Shown here: one piece after another, positions 1 to 6,467 of the stretch | Position numbering within the stretch: the first letter of the stretch is position 1 | How the letters are laid out: each line of letters begins with the position of its first letter | The notes under the pieces: generated by a model | What the model saw: the letters and a program-made list of their open reading frames with translations, nothing else | Told to the model about the DNA's origin: nothing | The model's database searches: none | Program-made: the position numbers and the translations under genes | Source: Thauera sp. | GTDB taxonomy: Bacteria; Pseudomonadota; Gammaproteobacteria; Burkholderiales; Rhodocyclaceae | Length of the DNA: 6,994 nt | Direction: 5' to 3' | Assembly (NCBI GenBank): GCA_023150215.1 | Contig: JAKLLJ010000172.1 | Location: forward strand, 1-6,994

Positions 1-25
1 GCTCGGCCAGCTGATCGAGCGCCAG

Positions 26-334
26 CTACAGGCTCGCAAAGCGGGCGAAGTTGGCACCGAAGACGGTCGTCAGCACGATCGCGATCGGCGTGAAGGCGAT
101 GAAGAAGCGCAGCACGTTGCGCAGGAAGGGATGAGCCAGTTCCGCCTCGATGAAGTGGCGGGCGACCAGGTGGCCCTTGATCCAGATGATCCCGGCTACG
201 ATCAACTGCACGGCTTCCTGCCCCCCGAGACCGTTGCCGAGTTGCGGGCTGACGAGGGTCAGTGCGACCAGGGCCAGCCAGGTCAGGACCAGGGGCCGGA
301 GTGAAGTGGCAGGTTTGCGCTCGATGGATTCCAT
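26..334 (-). CDS. norF: NorF-like small membrane protein (cytochrome c oxidase subunit IV family)
   Basis: A 102-residue hydrophobic protein. Three membrane helices are visible at about residues 12-30, 42-60 and 74-95. Between helices 2 and 3 lies a basic/acidic stretch beginning KGHLVARHF (residues 53-61) and ending in AHPFLR, the kind of loop seen in prokaryotic subunit IV and NorF proteins. In denitrifiers NorF is an accessory protein of nitric oxide reductase needed for full NO-reducing activity; its biochemical role is unclear, and membrane location follows from the helices. The ATG at 334 lies 2 bases after the norE stop (TGATCATG), so translational coupling is likely; no strong Shine-Dalgarno is seen. 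A longer frame reading upstream is just the antisense or overlap of norE. The alternative is subunit IV of a true oxidase. The gene is complete, ending in TAG at 26-28. The 25 bases beyond it show nothing I can assign. Confidence 0.72.
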   Translation of the reverse strand: MESIERKPATSLRPLVLTWLALVALTLVSPQLGNGLGGQEAVQLIVAGIIWIKGHLVARHFIEAELAHPFLRNVLRFFIAFTPIAIVLTTVFGANFARFASL

Positions 335-336
335 GA

Positions 337-945
337 TCAGGCCAGGACGTAGAAGAAGGGGAAGATGACCAGCCAGATGATGTCGGTCGCGTGCCAGTAG
401 CTGGCGAGCGCTTCCAGGCCGCTGTGCTCGTCGGCCGTATAGATCCCGAACCCGTGTCGGGTCAGGACCCACAGGATGCCGAGAATGCCCCAGAAGGCAT
501 GCACCATATGGGTGAAGGTCAGGTAGTAATAGACGGTGAAGAAGATCCCCGACTCGCCGTCGATGCCGTGCGCAAGGTTCCACTGGATCTCGAGGTATTT
601 CGCCACCGGATAGCCCAGCGCCGCGACCAGGCCTGCGATCAGCCAGCCGATCGAGTGGCGTCTGCGCCCGGCGCGCAGGCTCGTGACCGAGCAGGCGATG
701 AAGAAACTGCTGCTCACCATGAGCAGGGTGATCACCACGCCGGCGGTCTGCGAGAGCCGCTCCGCCCCGGTGTGGAAGGCGTCGGGAAAGTGCGCGCGGG
801 CAACGAAATACACGACGAACAGCACCAGAAACTCGACGAACTCGCAGCAGATCCCGACCCAGATCCCTTTGTTACCGGGCACCCTGCCGGTGGCGGGGGG
901 TGCGTCGCCCAACGTGGTGGGCAAACTCATCGTATTGGTGATCAC
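337..945 (-). CDS. norE: NorE-like protein, haem-copper oxidase subunit III family
   Basis: A 202-residue integral membrane protein with about five helices (roughly residues 28-48, 68-89, 99-119, 141-161 and 187-202). Subunit III family marks are present: glutamates in helix 1 (CEFVEF, E35 and E38), the pair H146/H149 in FTHMVH, and the C-terminal YWHATDIIWL (183-192) matching the family's YWHxxDxxW ending. The length suits NorE or quinol-oxidase subunit III rather than the longer seven-helix subunit of aa3 oxidases. NorE is an accessory membrane protein encoded with nitric oxide reductase genes and supports NO reduction in denitrifiers; it has no catalytic metal. The ATG at 945 is preceded by AGGAG with 8 bases of spacing, which favours it over the ATG six codons in. 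It is the first gene of a norE-norF pair and is divergent from ccoG. norCBQD are not in the window, so the nor assignment rests on the proteins themselves. Confidence 0.74.
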   Translation of the reverse strand: MITNTMSLPTTLGDAPPATGRVPGNKGIWVGICCEFVEFLVLFVVYFVARAHFPDAFHTGAERLSQTAGVVITLLMVSSSFFIACSVTSLRAGRRRHSIGWLIAGLVAALGYPVAKYLEIQWNLAHGIDGESGIFFTVYYYLTFTHMVHAFWGILGILWVLTRHGFGIYTADEHSGLEALASYWHATDIIWLVIFPFFYVLA

Positions 946-1143
946 GGTGTTCCACTCCTGATTCGATACCGTGATTGTGGGCGCCTGCCGATGCGAGGAC
1001 AGGAACAGTCGGGCGGATAGTGATCAGGCACAGCGAAACAGTTGCATATGATCTGTACCGGTTCCAAATCGCACAATCTGAAGCTGCCCCGATCTCGCAC
1101 GCGGTGATGTACTTCCGGCCATCGTCAGAGCCGGAGCACATCC
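946..1143. promoter_or_regulatory. Divergent promoter region between norE and ccoG
   Basis: This non-coding stretch must hold promoters for norE (leftward) and ccoG (rightward). A degenerate FNR/Dnr-type dyad lies at 1014-1027 (CGGAT-AGTG-ATCAG), matching 7 of 10 positions of TTGAT-N4-ATCAA. TATGAT at 1047-1052 fits a rightward -10 box at 5 of 6 positions but has no recognisable -35. The dyad centre (1020.5) is 26.5 bases before that -10, whereas the classic activator spacing is about 29.5, so the match is imperfect. I found no sigma-54 GG-N10-GC element for a NorR-type activator. Control by an oxygen or NO sensor is expected for both genes from what is known of them, but the sequence supports it only weakly. 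Confidence 0.4.
1133..1136 (+). promoter_or_regulatory. Ribosome binding site of ccoG
   Basis: GGAG ends 7 bases before the ATG at 1144. It fixes the ccoG start against the longer open frame running through the intergenic region. Confidence 0.65.
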
Positions 1144-2541
1144 ATGAACCCAGCCGTCAGCAAGGTGCGCGAAGCCAAGCTGGAGTTTTATCGCAAGAAG
1201 GGAAAAATCCACGCCAAAGCGGTGCAAGGTCGTTTCAACAGCCTGCGCTGGGCCATGGTGTGGCTCACCCAGATCGTGTTCTACGGCGCGTGCTGGTTGC
1301 CGTGGGCAACCGAAGCCGGCACGCGGCAGGCGATCCTGTTCGACATCGTCGACGACAAGCTCTACCTCTTCGACCTGGTGCTGTGGCCGCAGGATGCGCT
1401 GCTGCTCGCCTTCATCCTGATCCTCGCGGCAACCGCGCTCTTCTTCACCACCGCCATCGCAGGGCGCCTGTTCTGCGGCTTTGCCTGTCCGCAGACGGTC
1501 TATACGTCGATCTTCGTGTGGATCGAAGGCAAGGTCGAAGGCGACCACCTCGCCCGCCTGCGCCTCGACCAGCGCCCCATGTCGGCACGAAAGCTGCTGA
1601 TCAAGTCGATCAAGCACGGCATCTGGGCGCTGGTGGCCGCGTGGACCGCGATCACCTTCGTCGGCTACTTCACGCCGATCCGGGAACTGCTACCGGCGAT
1701 CGCCAGCATCCAGACGGGGCCTTGGGAAACCTTCTGGCTGATCTTCTACGCGACCTTCACCTACCTGCAGGCGGGGCTGGCGCGCGAGGCCGTATGCCAG
1801 CATATGTGTCCGTACTCGCGCTTCCAGGGCGTGATGATCGATCCGGATACGGCGAACGTCAGCTACGACGCCCAGCGCGGGGAACCTCGTGGCGTCTTGC
1901 GCCAGGCCGGCAACAAGGGCGACTGTATCGACTGCGGGATCTGCGTGCAGGTGTGTCCGACGGGCATCGACATTCGGGACGGCCTGCAATACCAGTGCAT
2001 CAACTGCGGCCTGTGTATCGACGGTTGCGACGAGGTCATGGACAGGATCGGCGCACCGCGCGGCCTGATCCGCTTCACGAGCGAGCGCGAACTTGCCGGC
2101 CAGCCCAAGGGCGCTGCCGTCTGGTCACGGCCACGAACCCTGGTCTACGTTGGCTTGCTGCTGGTGTTCACGGCGCTGGGTGCGTGGACGCTGACCGAAC
2201 GCGTGCTGCTGCGGGTGGAAGTGCACCGGGATCGCGGTGCCCTGATGCAGGAGACCACCGACGGCCGGATCGAGAACAGCTACACCCTCAAGCTCATCAA
2301 CATGGACGAGGCGACCCGACAATTCAGGGTCGGTGTAGGCGGCCTGCCGGGGCTGCGGATCGAGGGGGGCGCCGAGTTCGCAGTCGAGCCAGGTCGTGTC
2401 CACACCGTCACGCTCACCCTGTCATCCCCGCTCGAAGGCATGCCGTCCGGCGTGCAGCCGATCGCGTTCGAGACGGTGGCGCTGCACGACTCCAGTCTTG
2501 CCGTGCGCGAGAAGAGCACCTTCATCCTGCCCACCCACTGA
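1144..2541 (+). CDS. ccoG: CcoG (RdxA/FixG) cbb3 oxidase biogenesis protein, membrane polyferredoxin
   Basis: A 465-residue inner-membrane iron-sulfur protein. Helices are visible at about residues 35-55, 82-103, 156-177, 194-212 and 331-351. Conserved membrane-side cysteine motifs are CGFACP (C111, C115) and CQHMCP (C218, C222). Two ferredoxin-type 4Fe-4S motifs follow: C261-x2-C264-x2-C267-x3-C271-P and C285-x2-C288-x2-C291-x3-C295. After the last helix comes a soluble beta-rich domain (about 355-465) typical of the FixG C-terminus. Known family role: reduction of Cu(II) to Cu(I) for copper insertion into cbb3-type cytochrome oxidase, working with CcoI and related factors. All eight ferredoxin cysteines are intact, so the protein looks functional. 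It stands apart from ccoNOQP, ccoH and ccoI, which usually accompany it, and is divergent from norEF. Both neighbours serve low-oxygen respiration, suggesting shared oxygen-responsive control (inference). Confidence 0.95.
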   Translation: MNPAVSKVREAKLEFYRKKGKIHAKAVQGRFNSLRWAMVWLTQIVFYGACWLPWATEAGTRQAILFDIVDDKLYLFDLVLWPQDALLLAFILILAATALFFTTAIAGRLFCGFACPQTVYTSIFVWIEGKVEGDHLARLRLDQRPMSARKLLIKSIKHGIWALVAAWTAITFVGYFTPIRELLPAIASIQTGPWETFWLIFYATFTYLQAGLAREAVCQHMCPYSRFQGVMIDPDTANVSYDAQRGEPRGVLRQAGNKGDCIDCGICVQVCPTGIDIRDGLQYQCINCGLCIDGCDEVMDRIGAPRGLIRFTSERELAGQPKGAAVWSRPRTLVYVGLLLVFTALGAWTLTERVLLRVEVHRDRGALMQETTDGRIENSYTLKLINMDEATRQFRVGVGGLPGLRIEGGAEFAVEPGRVHTVTLTLSSPLEGMPSGVQPIAFETVALHDSSLAVREKSTFILPTH

Positions 2542-2554
2542 ACAGTCAGCCGCC

Positions 2555-2634
2555 ATGCACCGCTCCAACGAAACCGAGCCGCGCGTGGCGGACGAGCCTT
2601 GCGGTCACGGGTCCAGGTCAGGGCATGAAGCGGT
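2555..2634 (+). other. Short unrecognised reading frame after ccoG, possible remnant of ccoH
   Basis: Thirteen bases after the ccoG stop an ATG opens a frame beginning MHRSNETEPRVADEP. It runs without stop to 2818 but beyond 2634 lies antisense to the racemase gene. A polar, Pro-ending N-terminus just after ccoG is where CcoH (FixH) would start, and FixH proteins usually continue into a Trp/Pro-rich lead to a membrane helix. No such helix follows here, and no good Shine-Dalgarno is seen. It may be the truncated start of a lost ccoH, or chance. Only the position of the frame is seen; identity is a guess. The rest of the interval 2542-2634 shows no convincing terminator hairpin for ccoG. Confidence 0.2.
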
Positions 2635-3348
2635 TCAAGCACCAGCGCTGCATCCCGCCCCGAGCGCAAGTTCCACCGCCGCCGCCGCATGGATCGCCGT
2701 GGTGTCGAACAATGGCACGCTCGCGTCCTGCGCCCCCACCAGCATCGAGATCTCGGTGCAGCCGAGGATGATGCCTTGCGCGCCGCGTTCGACCAGGCGG
2801 CGCATCACGTCCTGGTAGGCGGCACGCGAGGCGTCGTCGACACGGCCCAGGCAGAGTTCCTCGTAGATGACGCGATGCACGCGGTCGCGGTCGTCCGGCT
2901 CGGGAACCAGCACCTCGATGCCGTGGCGCTCCGCCAGGCGGCCGCGGTAGAAGGCCTACTCCATGGTGAAGCGCGTGCCGAGCAGGCCGACGCAGGACAG
3001 GCCGGCACGGCGGATGGCCGCTGCGGTGGAGTCGGCGATGTGGAGCAGCGGGATGTTCGTCGCGGCTTCGATGGCTGGAGCCACCTTGTGCATGGTGTTG
3101 GTGCACAGCACGATGAAGTCGACCCCGGCGCGCACCAGCGCCTGCGCGGCCTCGGCAAGCATGGCACCGGCGGCGTCCCAGTCGCCGTCGTGCTGCAGGC
3201 GCTCGATCTCGGCGAAGTCGACGCTGTAGAGCACGATCCTGGCCGAGTGCAGGCCGCCGAGGCGGGTCTTCACCGCTTCGTTGATCTGCCGGTAGTAGGG
3301 CACGGTGGATTCCCAGCTCATGCCGCCGAGGAGGCCGATGGTCTTCAT
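2635..3348 (-). pseudogene. ygeA: YgeA-type aspartate/glutamate (broad-specificity amino acid) racemase, interrupted by an in-frame amber codon
   Basis: The frame from ATG 3348 encodes 237 codons of a cofactor-independent Asp/Glu racemase, opening with MKTIGLLGGMSWEST. It aligns by eye along its whole length with E. coli YgeA (about 230 residues), a racemase of several amino acids. Both catalytic cysteines are kept: C82 in LCTNTMH and C197 in GCTEI. The only lesion is TAG at codon 131 (2956-2958) inside RFTME-stop-AFYRGRL, where YgeA has Gln, so one C-to-T change (CAG to TAG) explains it. The frame is otherwise open and in phase to TGA at 2635-2637. The first fragment (130 residues) carries C82 only; a restart at GTG 2913 would give 92 residues with C197 only, so neither piece should be active alone. 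Alternatives are recent inactivation, a sequence error, or amber read-through. The start lacks a clear Shine-Dalgarno. The gene converges with ccoG and stands alone on its strand. Confidence 0.85.
2956..2958 (-). other. In-frame amber stop in the racemase gene
   Basis: The codon reads TAG on the minus strand (cta on plus) between GAG (Glu130) and GCC (Ala132). The protein on both sides keeps family conservation in the same frame, so this is a single substitution rather than a frameshift. Confidence 0.9.
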
Positions 3349-3523
3349 GGGTCGCGGGTCCGGGGTGATGGGGAGCACACATGATGCCATGGGGGTCGAG
3401 CCTGGCGCCGCGGGCGTGGCGAGCCGCAGGCGCGATCGCAAACGTCGACCTGCGGGAATTTCTGCTGGCCGGTGTGGCTCTGCACCGCCTGGCGCTCTTG
3501 AGGGCGGTTCGAGCACCCCGCCA

Positions 3524-3549
3524 TGTAGGAGCGCCGGCAGACGCGAACA
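3524..3549 (+). repeat. REP-like arm, left
   Basis: Head GTAGGAG followed by an imperfect hairpin GCGCC-GGCA-GACGC. It differs from the right arm only by A instead of G at 3541, which breaks one base pair of the small hairpin. Confidence 0.75.
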
Positions 3550-3591
3550 CGGCGGTGCAAGCTTGCGACCCCGCAGCCATTCGAACTGCCC

Positions 3592-3617
3592 TGTTCGCGC
3601 CTGCCGGCGCTCCTACA
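3592..3617 (-). repeat. REP-like arm, right
   Basis: On the minus strand this reads with the same GTAGGAG head as the left arm, followed by a perfect five-pair hairpin GCGCC-GGCA-GGCGC and the tail GAACA. Confidence 0.75.
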
Positions 3618-3704
3618 GCAAAGACGTCGCGCATCGGCGGCGGTTGGACGTTCCCAACGCTTGCGCGGTATCGGCTGCGGTCGGATGGGCCCGACGGCCG
3701 CTCG

Positions 3705-4889
3705 TTAACCCGCCAGCCCGCGGGCGAGGTCGGCCTTGAGGTCGTCGATGTCCTCGAGCCCGACGGCGATGCGCAGAAGGCCCTCGCCGATGCCGGCGGT
3801 GGCGCGCGCCTCGGCGCTGATGCGGCCGTGGGTGGTGGTCGGGGGGTGGGTGATGGTGCTCTTGGTGTCGCCGAGGTTGGCGGTGATCGAGATCAGGCGA
3901 GTCGCATCGACCACCTTCCAGGCCGCATCACGGCCACCCTTGAGGTCGAAGCTGACGATCGCGCCGCCGCTCTTTTGCTGGCGCATCGCGAGCGCGTGCT
4001 GGGGGTGGGATTCCAGTCCGGGGTAATACACCCGCGCCACGCCCGGCTGCGCCTCGAGCCAGCGCGCGAGCACGAGCGCGCTCGCCGATTGCGCCTCCAT
4101 GCGGATGCGCAGCGTCTCCAGGCCCTTGAGGATCACCCAGGCGTTGAAGGGCGACAGCGTGGGGCCGGCGGTGCGCAAAAACTTGAACACCTCGTCGGTG
4201 ACCGCCTTGCTGCCGACCACCGCGCCGCCGAGCACCCTGCCCTGGCCGTCGAGGTACTTGGTGGCCGAATGCACGACGACGTCGGCGCCGAGCTCGAGCG
4301 GGCGCTGCAGCGCCGGCGTGCAGAAGCAGTTGTCGACCGCGAAGATCACGCCGGCCGCGCGCGCGATCGCCGCCACGCCGGCGATGTCGATGACCTCGGT
4401 GAGCGGGTTGGACGGCGTCTCGGTGAAGAAGAGCCTGGTGCGCGGCGTAATCGCGGCGCGCCAGGCGTCGAGGTCGGTGGCCGGCACGAAGGTGGTGGCG
4501 ATGCCGAACTTCGACAGGATGCCGCCGAAGAGCTGCTGGGTGGCGCCGAACAGGCCGTTGGAGGCGACCACGTGATCGCCAGCCTGCATGGTCGCCATCG
4601 CCAGCGACAGGATTGCCGACATGCCCGAGGCGGTGGCGATGCAGGCCTCGCCGCCCTCGAGCGCGGCAAGCCGGGTCTGCATCGCAGTGACCGTGGGGTT
4701 GGAGAAGCGTCCATAGACGTAGCCCTCCTCCTCCCCCGAAAAACAGGCCGCCGCCTGCGCCGCGCTGCCGAACACGAAGCTCGAGGTCAGATACATCGCC
4801 TCACCATGCTCGCGGAACTGGGTGCGCTCGGTGCCGGCGCGCACGGCCAGGGTGTCGGGGTGAAGCTCGGGAGGAAGGGCGCTGTTCAT
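3705..4889 (-). CDS. metZ: O-succinylhomoserine sulfhydrylase MetZ
   Basis: A 394-residue cytoplasmic PLP enzyme of the Cys/Met metabolism (gamma) family. It makes homocysteine directly from O-succinylhomoserine and sulfide in methionine synthesis. Visible marks: YGR (59-61), whose Tyr and Arg reach the PLP phosphate of the partner subunit; the SGM turn (89-91); D186 in AVDNCFC contacting the pyridine nitrogen; and the Schiff-base lysine K211 in HSATKYLDGQGR. The GQGR ending is typical of MetZ rather than MetB or MetC. The LRTAGPTLSPFNAW block and C-terminal GLEDIDDLKADLARGL also match Pseudomonas MetZ. ATG 4889 gives the usual N-terminus. A TTG at 4925, overlapping the purF stop, would add 12 residues and couple translation, but those residues look unlike the family. 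Neither start has a strong Shine-Dalgarno. It is the last gene of the cvpA-purF-metZ operon and the protein looks intact. Confidence 0.95.
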   Translation of the reverse strand: MNSALPPELHPDTLAVRAGTERTQFREHGEAMYLTSSFVFGSAAQAAACFSGEEEGYVYGRFSNPTVTAMQTRLAALEGGEACIATASGMSAILSLAMATMQAGDHVVASNGLFGATQQLFGGILSKFGIATTFVPATDLDAWRAAITPRTRLFFTETPSNPLTEVIDIAGVAAIARAAGVIFAVDNCFCTPALQRPLELGADVVVHSATKYLDGQGRVLGGAVVGSKAVTDEVFKFLRTAGPTLSPFNAWVILKGLETLRIRMEAQSASALVLARWLEAQPGVARVYYPGLESHPQHALAMRQQKSGGAIVSFDLKGGRDAAWKVVDATRLISITANLGDTKSTITHPPTTTHGRISAEARATAGIGEGLLRIAVGLEDIDDLKADLARGLAG

Positions 4890-4921
4890 CGTGATCGTGG
4901 AGTGTCTTGTCTGGGTACGGC

Positions 4922-6457
4922 TCAACGCTCGCCGTCGGAGGCGAGGTTCAGGTCGAGCTGGCAGTCGTCGGCGTCATCGTGGTCGTTCTTGCTCGCCTTC
5001 GCTTCGCCGCGCTGGTTCTCGACGCCATTGAGGTACTCGACGGTGATGTCGCCGGTGATGTACTGGCCGTCGAAGCACGAGGTTTCGAAGAAGTGGATCG
5101 ACGGGTTGAGCGCGCGCACGGAGGCCTTGAGATCGTCGAGATTCTGGTAGATCAGGCCGTCGGCACCGATCTCGCGGGCGATCTCCTCTTCGCTGCGGTC
5201 GGAGGCAATCAGCTCGCTGCGGGTCGGCATGTCGATCCCGTAGACGTTGGCGTAGCGCACCGGAGGCGCCGCCGAGGCGAGGTAGACCTTCGACGCGCCT
5301 GCCTCGCGCGCCATGTTGACGATCTCCTTGCTGGTGGTGCCGCGCACGATGGAGTCGTCGACCAGCAGCACGCTCTTGCCCTTGAACTCCTGATGGATGG
5401 TGTTCAGCTTCTGGCGCACCGACTTCTTGCGCGTGGACTGGCCAGGCATGATGAAGGTCCGGCCGATGTAGCGGTTCTTGACGAAGCCTTCGCGATACGG
5501 CAGGTCCAGGCGATCGGCCATCTGCATCGCCGACGGCCGGCTGGAGTCGGGAATCGGGATCACCACGTCGATGTGCACGTTGGGCATGGTGCGCCGCATC
5601 TTGTCGGCGAGAAACTCGCCCATCTTGATGCGCGACTCGTACACCGACACGCCATCGATGATCGAGTCGGGCCGCGCCAGATAGACGAACTCGAACATGC
5701 ACGGCGCCTGCACCGTCTTGGCCGCGCACTGGCGGCTGTGGAAGTTGCCGGCGATGTCGACCAGCACCGCTTCGCCGGGCGCGACGTCGCGCAACAGGCG
5801 GTAACCGAGCACATCGAGCGCCACCGACTCCGAGGCCACCAGCCATTCGGTGCCCGCCTCGCAGTCGTTGCGGCCGATCACCAGCGGGCGGATGCCGTAG
5901 GGATCGCGGAAGGCGAGCAGGCCGTAACCGGCGATCATCACCACCACCGCGTAGGCACCGCGGACGCGCCGGTGCACCCCGGCAACGGCACGGAAGATCG
6001 CTTCCTCGTCGAGCTTGAGCCCCTTGCAGGCCGCTTGCAGCTCGTGCGCAAGCACGTTGAGGAGGACTTCAGAGTCGCTGCTGGTGTTGATGTGGCGCAG
6101 GTCGGACAGGAACATCTCGCGCTTGAGTTCCTCCGAGTTGGTCAGGTTGCCGTTGTGCGCGAGCAGCAGGCCGAACGGCGAATTGACGTAGAAGGGCTGC
6201 GCCTCGGCGGCGTTGTAGGCCGACCCGGCGGTGGGATAGCGGACGTGGCCGATGCCCCAGTTGCCCTCGAGATTGCGCATGTTGCGGGTGCGGAACACGT
6301 CACGCACCAGGCCCGAGCCCTTGTGCATGTGAAAGCGCCCGCCCTCCGACGTGGCAATGCCGGCCGCGTCCTGGCCGCGGTGCTGCAACACCTGCAAGCC
6401 GTCATAGAGCAGTTGGTTGACCGGGGAGGTGGCGACGACGCCGAGAATTCCGCACAT
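4922..6457 (-). CDS. purF: Amidophosphoribosyltransferase PurF
   Basis: A 511-residue enzyme for the first committed step of purine synthesis: glutamine plus PRPP gives 5-phosphoribosylamine. The N-terminal glutaminase (Ntn) domain (about 2-235) starts MCGILGVV, so Cys2 becomes the N-terminal nucleophile. Other site residues are R74 in HVRYPTAG, N102-G103 in HNGNLTN and D129 in SSDSE. The C-terminal phosphoribosyltransferase domain carries the PRPP loop VLLVDDSIVRGTT (363-375) and the flexible-loop region near YIGRTFIMP (330-338). The start is fixed by the need for Cys2; upstream in-frame residues belong to the cvpA overlap. The length is close to E. coli PurF (505). There is no propeptide or Fe-S cysteine set of the Bacillus type. 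The tail after about residue 480 is acidic and variable. The cvpA stop is 10 bases upstream and metZ follows closely, so it is mid-operon; control by PurR cannot be judged because the promoter lies outside. Confidence 0.98.
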   Translation of the reverse strand: MCGILGVVATSPVNQLLYDGLQVLQHRGQDAAGIATSEGGRFHMHKGSGLVRDVFRTRNMRNLEGNWGIGHVRYPTAGSAYNAAEAQPFYVNSPFGLLLAHNGNLTNSEELKREMFLSDLRHINTSSDSEVLLNVLAHELQAACKGLKLDEEAIFRAVAGVHRRVRGAYAVVVMIAGYGLLAFRDPYGIRPLVIGRNDCEAGTEWLVASESVALDVLGYRLLRDVAPGEAVLVDIAGNFHSRQCAAKTVQAPCMFEFVYLARPDSIIDGVSVYESRIKMGEFLADKMRRTMPNVHIDVVIPIPDSSRPSAMQMADRLDLPYREGFVKNRYIGRTFIMPGQSTRKKSVRQKLNTIHQEFKGKSVLLVDDSIVRGTTSKEIVNMAREAGASKVYLASAAPPVRYANVYGIDMPTRSELIASDRSEEEIAREIGADGLIYQNLDDLKASVRALNPSIHFFETSCFDGQYITGDITVEYLNGVENQRGEAKASKNDHDDADDCQLDLNLASDGER

Positions 6458-6467
6458 GGATTTGGGC

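Larger units (their letters stand above)
3524..3617. repeat. REPIN-like inverted pair of REP elements
   Basis: Two 26-base arms, 3524-3549 and 3592-3617, are inverted copies matching at 25 of 26 positions, separated by 42 bases. Read inward, each starts TGTAGGAG, has a small GC hairpin (GCGCC-GGCA-GGCGC in the right arm; one pairing position broken in the left arm) and ends CGCGAACA. The loop contains the perfect palindrome GCAAGCTTGC (3557-3566). A GTAG head followed by a short palindrome is the signature of bacterial REP sequences, and two in inverted orientation with the heads outward form a REPIN, mobilised in trans by RAYT (TnpA-REP) transposases. No RAYT gene is in the window. Lying 87 bases past the metZ stop, the folded RNA could also protect the 3' end of the cvpA-purF-metZ transcript or aid its termination (inference). 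Confidence 0.8.
3349..3704. other. Non-coding interval between metZ and the racemase gene, carrying a REPIN-like element
   Basis: This interval has no supportable gene; open frames crossing it have low-complexity Arg/Ala/Pro-rich translations typical of GC-rich spacer. The main feature is the inverted repeat at 3524-3617. The part next to the racemase (3349-3523) must hold that gene's promoter if it has one, but I see no clear -35/-10 pair. Between the repeat and metZ (3618-3704) only short weak dyads occur (for example GTCGG...CCGAC near 3680-3695), with no T-run to make a standard terminator. Confidence 0.6.

Noticed and set aside
1027..1045. Possible sigma-54 promoter (GGCAC ... TTGC)
   Set aside because: There are 15 bases between GG and GC instead of the required 10.
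975..2771. A 598-codon plus-strand frame overlapping ccoG in another phase
   Set aside because: The ccoG frame carries all conserved cysteines and has a ribosome site; this frame is an Arg/Pro/Ala-rich shadow that starts in the promoter region.
3470..3487. Short dyad CGGTG...CACCG upstream of the racemase as a regulatory hairpin
   Set aside because: It has five pairs with an eight-base loop, no extension and no associated motif.
2618..3634. A 338-codon minus-strand frame overlapping the racemase
   Set aside because: It avoids the amber codon only because it is in another phase. Its translation is Arg/Pro/His-rich with no racemase motifs, so it is not evidence of a programmed frameshift.
3680..3695. 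Short dyad GTCGG...CCGAC after metZ as a terminator
   Set aside because: It has only five pairs and no following T-run on the minus strand; such dyads are common by chance at this GC content.
3381..5150. A 589-codon plus-strand open frame crossing the repeat region, metZ and the end of purF
   Set aside because: It is antisense to metZ and purF and crosses the non-coding repeat. There is no recognisable domain and it is Arg/Ala/Gly/His-rich.
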